DNA of 64,000 bases, taken from positions 1 through 64,000 of the forward strand of contig NZ_FNIE01000017.1 in NCBI RefSeq assembly GCF_900103985.1, written 5' to 3'. The position numbers were made by a program, and so were the translations under genes. The notes beneath the pieces were generated by a model that was given only the letters and a program-made list of their open reading frames with translations, ran no database searches and was not told the DNA's origin. This DNA comes from Actinacidiphila guanduensis. GTDB taxonomy: Bacteria; Actinomycetota; Actinomycetes; Streptomycetales; Streptomycetaceae. The number at the start of each line of letters is the position of its first letter. Positions within the stretch are counted from its first letter, which is position 1. Below are positions 50,691-59,698 of the stretch, piece after piece.

Positions 50691-51290
50691 TCACCCTGAC
50701 GTGGTCGCTATTCCTTCGAACACTGCGTGCAGGTAGCGTTCGCAGGCGCCCGGCTCATGGTCCAGAAGTGATTCTGCCGCGCTGTAGACGCCGCAGGCGA
50801 GCAACACCACGTCCAGCGCGCTGAGATCGGAGCGGGCCGCTCCGCTCTCCTGCGCGCGTCGGATCAGCGGTCGGCACGCTTCGGCAAGCCGCTCCACCTG
50901 GGCGCGGATCTCCGGCCGCTCGGCGGCGCCGGCCTCGCGCAGGATCTCGATGAACGCCCGGTTGGCGGCGTAGCGGTCGACCTGCAACTTCATGAAGGCC
51001 AAGAGCGCGGGGCCGGGTTCGAGATCGCCGGGCAGTTGCTCGCCGGCCGCCACCAGCCGGTCGACCTCATCGGTGACGATGGCCGTGAGCAGGGTCTCCT
51101 TGCTGGGAAAGTGCCCGAACACGGTGGCCTTGCCCATCCCGGCCCGGGCGGCGATCTGGGCGACGGAGGCGTCGGTTCCCAGTTCCGCGAATACGTCCGA
51201 GGCGGCGACCAGCAAGGCTTGCCTGTTCCGCGCCGCGTCGGTTCGCAGAGGACGGTCGTGGCCGGGAGCCGGTCTCCTGCGATCTGTCAT
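50691..51290 (-). CDS. TetR-family repressor
   Basis: 199 aa. HTH: LRTDAARNRQALLVAASDVFAELG, VAQIAARAGMGKATVFGHFPSKETLL. The ligand domain has ILREAGAAERPEIRAQVERL. It is clearly the intact relative of the truncated gene at 40434. It converges with the F420-oxidoreductase-like gene. The dyad CGACC-AAT-CGGTCG lies at 51305-51318, just ahead of its start; two more copies precede 49843. On the coding strand TAGGGT lies six bases before the ATG, together with GGAGG, so the message may be leaderless or have a very short leader. Confidence 0.9.
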   Translation of the reverse strand: MTDRRRPAPGHDRPLRTDAARNRQALLVAASDVFAELGTDASVAQIAARAGMGKATVFGHFPSKETLLTAIVTDEVDRLVAAGEQLPGDLEPGPALLAFMKLQVDRYAANRAFIEILREAGAAERPEIRAQVERLAEACRPLIRRAQESGAARSDLSALDVVLLACGVYSAAESLLDHEPGACERYLHAVFEGIATTSG

Positions 51291-51296
51291 GCCTCC

Positions 51297-51318
51297 ACCC
51301 TACTCGACCAATCGGTCG
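51297..51318 (-). promoter_or_regulatory. TetR autoregulatory site with -10 box
   Basis: CTCGACC-AATC-GGTCGAG gives a perfect 7-bp dyad (core CGACCAATCGGTCG at 51305-51318). TAGGGT on the minus strand (51297-51302) is the -10 box six bases before the ATG at 51290. A repressor here would cover the promoter. Confidence 0.65.
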
Positions 51319-51392
51319 AGATAGGGGGATACCTCCGAGCCGATGCCGATCGCGGAGTCCCGGGCGGAAGTCCCGCCGCCGGGGCATTCCTG

Positions 51393-52046
51393 TCAGATGC
51401 CGGATCCGCTGATGATGTCGTCCATGTCCGCCGCCGTCAGCGGAGCATGCCGCAGCCCTGGGCCGCTCGTGCCCCAGCCGATGAGTACGGCTTCCAGATG
51501 CCTCTGCCACCCCGACGCGGCCGCGGCACGGCCGATGTCGAGAATTCCTGTGACGGCGAAGAGGGCGACCGCCACGTCTTCGGGCACAAGATCTCCCCGC
51601 ACCGATCCGGCCTCCTGCGCCCGTCGCAACAGGCCGGCCTGTGCGGTACGGGAACGAGCCGTCAGCGTTTCGGAGCCGGGGAAGTTCCAGATGGTCCGGA
51701 TGATCCCCGGCTGGGAGCCGAGCAGCTCCGCGACATCCCACAGGTACTGGCGCAGCGCGTCCTCGCCGGAAGCGACATGGCGTTCGGCGAGGTCGACCGC
51801 GGCTTCCAGGAGCTGTCGGGCGAGCTCGTTGACCAGTGCTTCCTTGTTGGCGAAGTGCCGGTAGATGGTGCCCAGCCCGAGTCCGGAGTGCTCCGCGACG
51901 ACCTCGATGCTGGTCGCCACGCCCTGGGCCGCGAAGACCTGGCGTGCAGCGTCGAGGATGCGGGTGGAGTTCTCCTCCGCGTCACGACGCCGACGCCGGG
52001 AGCGGGACGCCGGAGCAGGGGAACCTCCGGACTCGTTCACAGTCAT
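51393..52046 (-). CDS. TetR-family repressor
   Basis: 217 aa. An Arg/Ser-rich N-terminus precedes the HTH: ENSTRILDAARQVFAAQG, TSIEVVAEHSGLGLGTIYRHFANKEALV. The ligand domain ends in DIISGSGI. It is the last gene of a four-gene operon (SnoaL-like, DUF2255, quinone oxidoreductase, TetR), starting four bases after the oxidoreductase stop. A repressor placed last would be autoregulated with its targets through the palindrome at 53908-53923. Confidence 0.9.
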   Translation of the reverse strand: MTVNESGGSPAPASRSRRRRRDAEENSTRILDAARQVFAAQGVATSIEVVAEHSGLGLGTIYRHFANKEALVNELARQLLEAAVDLAERHVASGEDALRQYLWDVAELLGSQPGIIRTIWNFPGSETLTARSRTAQAGLLRRAQEAGSVRGDLVPEDVAVALFAVTGILDIGRAAAASGWQRHLEAVLIGWGTSGPGLRHAPLTAADMDDIISGSGI

Positions 52047-52050
52047 ACGC

Positions 52051-53025
52051 TCAAGCCTGCCGTACGCGCAGCAGAACCTTGCCCGTCGTGCCCCGCCCTT
52101 CGATTGCCCGGTGGGCGGCCTCCGCTGCGGCGAGTGGGTGGATCTCCCCGATCGAGACCTTCAGCTTTCCCGAGGCCACCCAGTCGAACAGTTCACCGGT
52201 GTGTGCGAGAAGCGCGGCCCGGTCCGGCACGTGGTGCATCACCATTGAGTAGGTGACGAGCACGCTGTCAGGCAGGGACTCGAGCGAGATCGGTGGCACC
52301 GATCCGCCGGCCTGGCCGAAGCTCACCAATGTCCCGTGCGGGCGCAGCGAGGCCAGCGACTCCTGGAAGGTCGCGGCCCCCACTCCGTCGAAGACGACGT
52401 CGGCGCCGCGACCGTTCGTCAGCTCGCGGACCCGCCCGGAGAGCGGCCGGGCAGATCCGACGATGACGTCGTCGGCGCCGGCCCGGCGGGCGAGCTGGGC
52501 CTTGGCCTCGGTGGAGACCACACCGATGACCCGCCCACCGCGCAGTTTCGCGATCTGGGTCAGCAGCAGCCCGACACCGCCGGCCGCAGCGTGGACCACA
52601 CACACGTCACCGGGCTCGACCGGGTAGCTCGCGGTCGCCAGGTGGTGGGCCGTCAGCCCTTGCATCGGCAGCGCTGCCGCGACCTCGTCCTCGATCTCTT
52701 CCGGTACGGGGATCAGCGCCGATGCGGGGAGCGCGATGAGTTCGGCGTAGCTGCCGTAGTTCAGGTACCACGCCACCCGCCGGCCTGCTTCCAGGCCGGT
52801 CACGTCCGCTTCGAGCCGGCGGACGACGCCCATGCCCTCCACGCCGGGGACGCACGGCAGCGTGCCGTTTCCGCCGCGGTCGGTGCGGGTTCCGACATCC
52901 ATGAAGTTGACGCCCGCGAAGCGCACCTCGACGAGCACTTCGTCATCCGCGGGCACCGGGTTCGCAGCCTCGGCGAGCCGCAGCACCTCCGGCCCGCCGA
53001 AGGTCTCCATGACGATCGCCTTCAT
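52051..53025 (-). CDS. Zinc-independent quinone oxidoreductase (MDR family)
   Basis: 324 aa. The GroES-like N-terminal domain starts MKAIVMETFGGPEVLRL and has VRFAGVNFMDVGTR. The Rossmann domain has HAAAGGVGLLLTQIAKLRGGRVIGVVS, the signature of quinone oxidoreductases (AAGGVG), and GADVVFDGVGAATFQESLASLRPHGTLVSFGQAGG. The zinc-ligand cysteines of alcohol dehydrogenases are absent, as expected. It likely reduces quinones or enones with NADPH. It overlaps the DUF2255 gene in ATGA and is followed by its TetR regulator. Confidence 0.92.
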   Translation of the reverse strand: MKAIVMETFGGPEVLRLAEAANPVPADDEVLVEVRFAGVNFMDVGTRTDRGGNGTLPCVPGVEGMGVVRRLEADVTGLEAGRRVAWYLNYGSYAELIALPASALIPVPEEIEDEVAAALPMQGLTAHHLATASYPVEPGDVCVVHAAAGGVGLLLTQIAKLRGGRVIGVVSTEAKAQLARRAGADDVIVGSARPLSGRVRELTNGRGADVVFDGVGAATFQESLASLRPHGTLVSFGQAGGSVPPISLESLPDSVLVTYSMVMHHVPDRAALLAHTGELFDWVASGKLKVSIGEIHPLAAAEAAHRAIEGRGTTGKVLLRVRQA

Positions 53026-53405
53026 CCTCGTGCCTCCACATCAGTCGCTGCGAGCCGGACCGTCGCGGCGACGGCGGCGTCCGAGACGATCGAGCCGGCA
53101 TAGCTGTAGCGGGCGTACTTGCGCAGGTACGCGGCCGAGATCCGCGCGTTCGTCGCTTCGTCGGTGATCGGCTCGAACCGCACCGCCGTCTCGTGGCGGC
53201 CGAAGGAAGCCGCGCCCTTCCCGACGGCCAGTGCCCGCCGGTACCACCAGCCCTGGGGCCCTCGGTAGGAGCGGACGTAGACCTCGCCGTCCACGACGAC
53301 GAACCACACCGGCACCCGGGCGGTACCGGTGCGGCGCGGGAGGACGAGCACGACGTCGTCCCCGACTGCCGCGGCGGCCAGGCCGCCGGTCTCCTGGCCG
53401 GTCAC
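53022..53405 (-). CDS. DUF2255-family protein
   Basis: 127 aa. The central VPVWFVVVDGEVYVRSYRGPQGWWYRRAL is characteristic of DUF2255 proteins, which resemble split-barrel flavin- or F420-binding domains. ITDEATNARISAAYLRKYARYS follows. Function is not established. The GTG start overlaps the SnoaL stop in GTGA, and its end overlaps the oxidoreductase start in ATGA. It may be a partner of the quinone oxidoreductase. Confidence 0.8.
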   Translation of the reverse strand: MTGQETGGLAAAAVGDDVVLVLPRRTGTARVPVWFVVVDGEVYVRSYRGPQGWWYRRALAVGKGAASFGRHETAVRFEPITDEATNARISAAYLRKYARYSYAGSIVSDAAVAATVRLAATDVEARG

Positions 53406-53884
53406 TTCGTCAGGGCGGCGACGTCCGCGAGGAACGTGGGGTTGCCCGTGGAGTGCGTCGGGACCAGCGAGGCGTGGACGATCTTCCAGCCGTCGTCGGT
53501 GCGGGTGAGCTTTTGCATGCCCTTGCCGAAGATGGTCCAGGTGTTCTTCGCGGGGTCGTCACCGAGCGCGGGGTGGACGTGCAGCGCCTCCTCGTAGAAG
53601 CGCACGGTGGCGATGTCGCCGTCGATGTCGACCACGAAGCTCGACAGCTGGTGCTGGGTGACCGGGATCGGGCCGATCACCTTCTCCGCGTTGGCGCGGA
53701 CCTCGTGGGCGGTCATCGAGCCGCCGGCACCACCGCTGCCGGCGTCGTTGACGCCGCCGAAGTCCACGGTGACGGTCTCGGCGTGGGCGGCCTCGTAGGC
53801 GTCCCACTCCTTCGAGTCCGCGGTGACGAAACCGCGGGTGACCGCCTGGATCGCGGTCGTGATGTCTTCAGCCGGGGTGGCCAT
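53402..53884 (-). CDS. SnoaL/NTF2-like protein
   Basis: 160 aa: ITTAIQAVTRGFVTADSKEWDAYEAAHAETVTVDFGGVN, then HQLSSFVVDIDGDIATVRFYEEALHVHPAL and WTIFGKGMQKLTRTDDGWKIVHASLVPTHSTGN. This is the NTF2-like/SnoaL fold, with the conserved W-x-I-F-G-x-x-x-x-x-L-T-R-T-x-D-G-W-K motif. First gene of the minus-strand operon with DUF2255, quinone oxidoreductase and TetR. The ATG follows GAGGGGAAGAGGA. A perfect 16-bp dyad lies 24-39 bases upstream of the start. Confidence 0.82.
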   Translation of the reverse strand: MATPAEDITTAIQAVTRGFVTADSKEWDAYEAAHAETVTVDFGGVNDAGSGGAGGSMTAHEVRANAEKVIGPIPVTQHQLSSFVVDIDGDIATVRFYEEALHVHPALGDDPAKNTWTIFGKGMQKLTRTDDGWKIVHASLVPTHSTGNPTFLADVAALTK

Positions 53885-54244
53885 GGCGTCCTCTTCCCCT
53901 CAGTAACCGGAAACTGGTTTCCGCTTAATAGCAAGCGTATACCGTCACCGGAGATTCCCCTGACCTCTGGGGTCTCTGCAGTGTCGCCCCGGCGTGTGGC
54001 TCGGCACGGCGCACGCCTCGGACCTGCGCATGTGATCCCAGCGAGCCGCTTGGCCTGATCGAGGCCTGCGCGAGCTCGGACGCGTCGATCCGCAGCCGTC
54101 CGCCCCCGCCGACGCTGCGAGCACCCAGGCCCAGCCTCATTGGGAGCGCGGCTGCGGCCTCACGTACCGCCGCCGGCGCGAAGGAACGCGTACGGACATT
54201 CCGGGGACCGAGGCGGGGCAGGTGATTCTTGTGCCTCGCCCCGC
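53885..54244. other. Intergenic region without a clear gene
   Basis: 360 bases between the 3' end of the gamma-glutamyltransferase-like gene and the start of the SnoaL gene, both leftward. It contains the operator at 53908-53923. From 54000 to 54200 a minus-strand reading (RLRIDASELAQASI) is open but unassigned and without a good start; it may be a remnant. Confidence 0.4.
53908..53923. promoter_or_regulatory. 16-bp perfect dyad, TetR operator
   Basis: CGGAAAC-TG-GTTTCCG, perfect 7-bp arms with a 2-base spacer, AT-richer than its surroundings. It precedes the SnoaL-DUF2255-quinone oxidoreductase-TetR operon and is the obvious target for the TetR protein encoded last in that operon. Confidence 0.65.
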
Positions 54245-56038
54245 TCACCGGCCCGTGGCGTACCCCTGCATCTCCCGGGGGTTGGCGGCCGCCGACACGA
54301 CACCGGTCTCCGGGTCGCGGGCCACCGCGCACAGGCGGCCGAGCGACCACGGCTCCTTCACCGTCACCTCGTGCCCGCGGCGGCGCAGCTCGGCGATGAC
54401 CTCCTGGCCGATCCGGGACTCCACGGCGAGACTGCGCGGCTGCATGCCGCGCGGGTAGAAGGAGCCCGGGAAGCTGTCGGTGTGCCAGTTCGGGGCGTCG
54501 ATCGCCCCTTGCAGGTCCAGGCCGCCGCGGACGTGTGGGCGCGCGGCGACTGCCAGGAAGAAGTGCAGGCTCCACTGGTCCTGCTGGTCTCCGCCCGGGG
54601 TGCCGAAGGCCATCACGGGTGTGCCGCCGCGCGAGGCGAGCGAAGGGGTCAGTGTGGTGCGCGGCCGGCGGCCCGGTGTGAGGGAGTTGGGCAGCCCGGG
54701 TTCGAGCCAGGCCATCTGGAGCCGGGTCCCCAGCGGGAATCCGAGCGAGGGCACCACGGGGTTGGACTGGAGCCACCCGCCGCTGGGGGTGGCGGCGATC
54801 ATGTTGCCCCAGCGGTCCACCACGTCCAGGTGGCAGGTGTCACCGCGGGTCGCGCCGTCGCGCTCGACCGTGGGCTCGCCCACGCCCGCTGCGGCCGCCT
54901 CGCGCGGCAGTGCCCCCTGCGCCGCCTTCCGGGCGTGCTCGCTCAGCCGGGGCTCGCGGCCGCCGGGGCGGCCCGGGCGCAGCGACGCCGAGGCGGTCCC
55001 GGCGATGAGCGCCCGACGGGCCTCGTTGTACTCGTCCGCCAGCAACTCCCCCACCGGGACGTCCTGCGCGTCGCCGTACCACGCCTCGCGGTCGGCCAGA
55101 GCGAGCTTGGCGCCCTCCACGAGGGTGTGCACGTACTCGGCCGTGCCGTATTCGGGGGTCTCGGTGGGCAGCAGGGCGAGCTGCTGGAGGAAGACCGGGC
55201 CCTGGCTCCACGGGCCGGCTTTCGCGACGGTCCAGCCGTTCCAGTCGTAGGTGACCGGCTGCTCGTACGTGGCCGACCAGGCGGCCAGGTCGTCACCGGT
55301 CATGGTGCCGCTGTGCCGTTCGCCCGAGGTGTCCATGGTCGGCAGGGCCGCGTGGGCGGCCAGTGCCTCGGCCACGAAGCCTTCGCGCCAGGCGCGGCGC
55401 GCGGCGTCGATCTGCGCCTCCCTGCCGCTGCCCGCGGCCTCCGCCTCGCGGATCACCCGGCGCCAGGTCGCGGCCAGCGCGGGGTTCTTGAGCAGTGAGC
55501 CGGGCGCGGGAGCCTTGCCGTGCGGCAGATACAGCTCGGCGGAGGTGGTCCACTCGGTCTCGAACAGCTCGCGGACCGCCTCGACCGTCATGCCGACGCG
55601 GTCCACCACCGGGTGCCCCTTCTCGGCGTACCCGATCGCGTACGCCAGCACCTCGGAGAGCGACTTGGTGCCCTGGTCGCGCAGCAACGTCAGCCACGCG
55701 TCGAACGCGCCGGGTATCGCGGCGGCCAGCGGGCCCGTGCCGGGGACGATCTCCAGGCCGAGGCCCGTGTAGTGCTCGATGGTGGCGCCGGCCGGCGCGG
55801 GTCCCTGACCGCACAGGACGACGGGTTCACGGCCGGTCGGCGCGAGGATCATCACCACGTCGCCGCCCGGCCCGTTCAGATGCGGTTCCACGACGTGCAG
55901 GACGAAGGCGGCCGCGACCGCGGCGTCGAACGCGTTGCCCCCGTCCTCCAGAACCGCCATCGCCGACTGCGACGCCAGCCAGTGCGTGGACGAGACCATG
56001 CCGAACGTGCCTTGCAGGGTGGGGCGGGTGGTGAACAA
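54245..56038 (-). CDS. Gamma-glutamyltransferase family protein
   Basis: 597 aa Ntn-hydrolase precursor. The large subunit begins with MFTTRPTLQGTFGMVSSTH-like sequence and DGGNAFDAAVAAAFVLHVVEPHLNGPGGD. The nucleophile of the self-cleaving precursor is T401 in GDTCHLDVVD, followed by NMIAATPSGGWLQSNPVV and FGTPGGDQQDQWSLH. There is no signal peptide, unlike periplasmic Ggt, which fits the cytoplasmic gamma-glutamyltransferase-like/YwrD branch. The start is a TTG at 56038 with AAGGAG seven bases upstream; relatives begin at this residue. The promoter side holds no obvious operator. Substrates may be gamma-glutamyl amides or cephalosporin-like amides. Confidence 0.88.
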   Translation of the reverse strand: MFTTRPTLQGTFGMVSSTHWLASQSAMAVLEDGGNAFDAAVAAAFVLHVVEPHLNGPGGDVVMILAPTGREPVVLCGQGPAPAGATIEHYTGLGLEIVPGTGPLAAAIPGAFDAWLTLLRDQGTKSLSEVLAYAIGYAEKGHPVVDRVGMTVEAVRELFETEWTTSAELYLPHGKAPAPGSLLKNPALAATWRRVIREAEAAGSGREAQIDAARRAWREGFVAEALAAHAALPTMDTSGERHSGTMTGDDLAAWSATYEQPVTYDWNGWTVAKAGPWSQGPVFLQQLALLPTETPEYGTAEYVHTLVEGAKLALADREAWYGDAQDVPVGELLADEYNEARRALIAGTASASLRPGRPGGREPRLSEHARKAAQGALPREAAAAGVGEPTVERDGATRGDTCHLDVVDRWGNMIAATPSGGWLQSNPVVPSLGFPLGTRLQMAWLEPGLPNSLTPGRRPRTTLTPSLASRGGTPVMAFGTPGGDQQDQWSLHFFLAVAARPHVRGGLDLQGAIDAPNWHTDSFPGSFYPRGMQPRSLAVESRIGQEVIAELRRRGHEVTVKEPWSLGRLCAVARDPETGVVSAAANPREMQGYATGR

Positions 56039-56304
56039 ACGCGTGTCTCCTTGTCGGTGCGGGCGGTGCGGGCGCTCCCGGCGCCACCGACCGTACCCGC
56101 GCCACCTCACGCGGATTGAGCCGCCATCACCCTGGCGGCGATGGCCGCCGGGTTCGGAATCGGCGAGTCCACCGCCCACGCCTGCCGCCCGCGCCGAGCG
56201 TCCAGGTCGAAAGCCCGGGTGTCCAACCGCGCAGTATCGGCCCCACCCGCATGACCGTCATCGCCAAGGCGGTCCTCACTCCGGAGAGGCAACGCTGGAA
56301 ACGC

Positions 56305-57081
56305 TCACTGCGGCGGAAACCGCACGGAGGTCAGCTCCTCCAAGCTGAGCAGGAGCTCGTCCTGGAAAGCGGGGTCGAGCGCGTCCGTCGCCGGAGCGGT
56401 CTCCTTCTGATGGTAGAAGTACCGGCCGCTGACCTTGGCCGCCGGATCATCGGCGGCCGCCAGCCACGCCTGGGTGATGTGCGCCAGTTCGATGTCGTCG
56501 GGTGCGCCTGGGCCGCCCATCTTGGTGGGCACCCAGCCCGGCTCCAGCGCGTTGCTCAGGACGCCGGGCCACAGCCGGGCCACGGCGAAGGCCAGTGTCG
56601 CGTCGTAGAGTTTGCTGTCGGCGTAGGCCTGCGCGCCGTTCCACGGCCGGTGGTCCCAGTCCATGTCCCGCGTGTCGGCGTCACCCGAGTGGTGCATGCC
56701 GCTGCTGAGGTAGACCAAGCGCCGTGGCCTGTCCATGAGGCAGGTGAGGATGTACGGGGCGAGGACATTGATCGCCAGCACATGCGCGTGACCGTCCTCG
56801 GTGGTGATCTTGCGGGGCTCCCGGTAGCCGACCCCGGCGTTGTGGATCACCGCGTCGAAAGCGCCGCCCCGGTTGGCCCGGTTCGCCAGATCGACGGTCT
56901 GGCGCTTGCTGGACAAGTCCGCGATCAGCACGTCGGCCATTCCCGGAAGCCGGCGGCGCAACTGCTCTGCGCGCCGTTCGTTCCTGGCGTGGCCGGTCAC
57001 GGAGTGGCCCTGCTCGATGAGCAGGCGCGCGGCGGCCAGGCCGAGTCCGTCGGTAGCCCCGGTGATGAATATGCCTGCCAT
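56305..57081 (-). CDS. Short-chain dehydrogenase/reductase
   Basis: 258 aa. Cofactor motif TGATDGLG, then R33 in GHARNERR (NADP type), NAGVGY, Ser in YLSSGMHH, YADSK as YxxxK, and EPGWVPTKMGG after it. It resembles the light-dependent/retinol dehydrogenase-like SDRs. The ATG follows GGGAAGGGAA. Its upstream region carries the LysR-type element found also ahead of the epimerase-like gene at 43232, so the two probably share a regulator. The substrate is unknown. Confidence 0.88.
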   Translation of the reverse strand: MAGIFITGATDGLGLAAARLLIEQGHSVTGHARNERRAEQLRRRLPGMADVLIADLSSKRQTVDLANRANRGGAFDAVIHNAGVGYREPRKITTEDGHAHVLAINVLAPYILTCLMDRPRRLVYLSSGMHHSGDADTRDMDWDHRPWNGAQAYADSKLYDATLAFAVARLWPGVLSNALEPGWVPTKMGGPGAPDDIELAHITQAWLAAADDPAAKVSGRYFYHQKETAPATDALDPAFQDELLLSLEELTSVRFPPQ

Positions 57082-57535
57082 GGTGCCGGTTCCCTTCCCA
57101 GTGGGGACAGTCGTTGGTCACGTCGTCCTGGCGGTGGCAGCCCGCGGCACCGTCGCTCGTGCGACTGGATCTGCGGCCGGAGCCGGGCGCCTGGGACGTT
57201 CTCTTCCAGCCTGCGGCAGGCGCAGGATCGCGGTCCAAGACCTGTTGCGTCGATGGTGATGCCTGTCGGGCATCAGGCGGCGCCCGGCCCAGCGTGATCA
57301 CAGCGGGAGGCCGTGTCGTCCCCGCAGAAAACCGATGGGCCGGAACCGGCAGGGCCTGCCCGTCCGTACCGCGCCAACGCCAACAGACGTGGCGCGCCGC
57401 CGAGTTGGGAACGCCTCCCTGCGCCGGCTGCCGCACAGGAGGGCCTTCCCGGCGCTGCGTCCCGTGGCAGCTCCGGCCGGGCGTCGGGCCGGCGACCACT
57501 CACGCCGCGCACCGTGACATGGTCGATTCCCTCAG
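57082..57535. other. Intergenic region with LysR-type element
   Basis: 454 bases without a gene, between two leftward SDR genes. It holds the LysR-type element at 57233-57275. The part from 57290 to 57530 shows nothing recognisable. Confidence 0.5.
57233..57275 (-). promoter_or_regulatory. LysR-type binding element, copy 2
   Basis: GTCCAAGACCTG (57233-57244), 11 bases, GTGATGCC (57256-57263), TGTC, GGGCATCA (57268-57275). All three blocks and both spacings are identical to copy 1 at 44160-44202. The dyad TGATGCC/GGCATCA is intact. On the coding strand TTGGAC is the candidate -35 box of the SDR gene at 57081. Confidence 0.7.
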
Positions 57536-58384
57536 CTACCGGGGCGTCTCCGGCTGGTCGAGGTCGGCTGCGGCCGCCGAGCTCTTCTGCCCCTCGACAC
57601 CGGCCAGTCGCTGCACGAGAGCCTCGTGTACGAATCGGTAGGAGTCGCTGCCGAGCACCACACGCAAGGGAGCGGGATCTGCCTCGGCCGCGGCGATCAT
57701 CATGGAGGCCACCTTCACGGGGTCACCCGGCGACGGCCGCGAACCGGTGGCCAGGCCGCGCACAGCGGCGGCGGGGGTGCCGTCGTACGCCGCCATGGGC
57801 GCCGCCAGGATCGCGTTGCGGCGGAATCCGGTGCCGGTCCCGCCGGGCTCGACGATGGTGACGCCGATTCCGAACGGCTCCACCTCTCGGGCGAGTGCTT
57901 CCATGAAGCCCTCGATCCCGAACTTCCCGGCGTTGTAGAGCGACGCTCCGGCATTCGCCGCCTGCCCCCCGTACGTCGAGACCTGCACAATGCGCCCACC
58001 GCCCTGCGCCCGCAGATGCGGCAGGGCCGCGCGCGCGACCTGGATCGACCCGCTCAGATTCGTGGCCAGCTGGTGGTCGACCTGGTCGTCGCTGAACTCC
58101 TCGGCGGCGCCGAACAGACCGTAGCCCGCGTTGTTGATCACGACGTCGATACTCACCAGTTCGGAGAAGGCGCGATCGACGACCTCCCGCACGGCCCGAC
58201 GATCGGTGACGTCGAGCGGGGCCGTCCAGAGCAGGTCGCCGTACTCGTCGGCCAACTCCGCCAGCGCACCGAGATCACGCCCGGTCGCGGCGACGCGGTC
58301 ACCCCGGCGAAGGAGCTGGACGGTGATCTCCCGGCCCAGCCCGTGGGTGGCCCCCGTGAGGAACCATGTGCGCGCCCGAGCCAT
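57536..58384 (-). CDS. Short-chain dehydrogenase/reductase
   Basis: 282 aa. TGATHGLG, then DVTD in APLDVTDRRAV, NNAGYGLFG, Ser in VSTYGG, YNAGK as YxxxK, and EPGGTGTGFRR. It is closely similar in layout to the SDR at 59699 (both have FGAAEE, ALPHLRAQGGGR and a C-terminal VLGSDSYRF or LALGSDAYAG). They are paralogues of the oxidoreductase group annotated with NADPH use. ATG 58384 follows AAGGAG by eight bases; an ATG two codons upstream is too close to it. An AACTAGATGGTT site lies 28 bases upstream. Confidence 0.9.
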   Translation of the reverse strand: MARARTWFLTGATHGLGREITVQLLRRGDRVAATGRDLGALAELADEYGDLLWTAPLDVTDRRAVREVVDRAFSELVSIDVVINNAGYGLFGAAEEFSDDQVDHQLATNLSGSIQVARAALPHLRAQGGGRIVQVSTYGGQAANAGASLYNAGKFGIEGFMEALAREVEPFGIGVTIVEPGGTGTGFRRNAILAAPMAAYDGTPAAAVRGLATGSRPSPGDPVKVASMMIAAAEADPAPLRVVLGSDSYRFVHEALVQRLAGVEGQKSSAAAADLDQPETPR

Positions 58385-58411
58385 ACCCATCACTCCTTGA
58401 AATTTCCATAC

Positions 58412-58423
58412 AACTAGATGGTT
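58412..58423. promoter_or_regulatory. TetR-type site AACTAGATGGTT
   Basis: Matches AACCAGATGGTT of 61735-61746 at 11 of 12 bases. It lies 28 bases ahead of the SDR gene that starts at 58384 and is part of the four-site set assigned to the TetR protein of 62298-62894. Confidence 0.6.
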
Positions 58424-58563
58424 TGAATCTGGTCCCCACGGTCCCGTTGTCAACCCGTCGGAGCGGCCCAGCAGCCCGGGAGCGAACATCACGCAACCGG
58501 AGGCATCGGGGCGGGCCCGTCCACGGCCCCGCACGGGTCGGCTGCTGCGGGCGGCGGGGTGGA

Positions 58564-59613
<1,050 letters not shown>

Positions 59614-59698
59614 GGGGCATTCCTCACTCTTCAGATGGTGGTGTCGTTCCGGCGTTCGTGCCGCGGCCGAACCCGGCCGGGTTCGGCCGCGGCAGCGT

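Noticed and set aside
54000..54200. Minus-strand open reading between the gamma-glutamyltransferase-like and SnoaL genes
   Set aside because: No start with ribosome-binding site and no recognisable domain; may be a remnant but cannot be supported.
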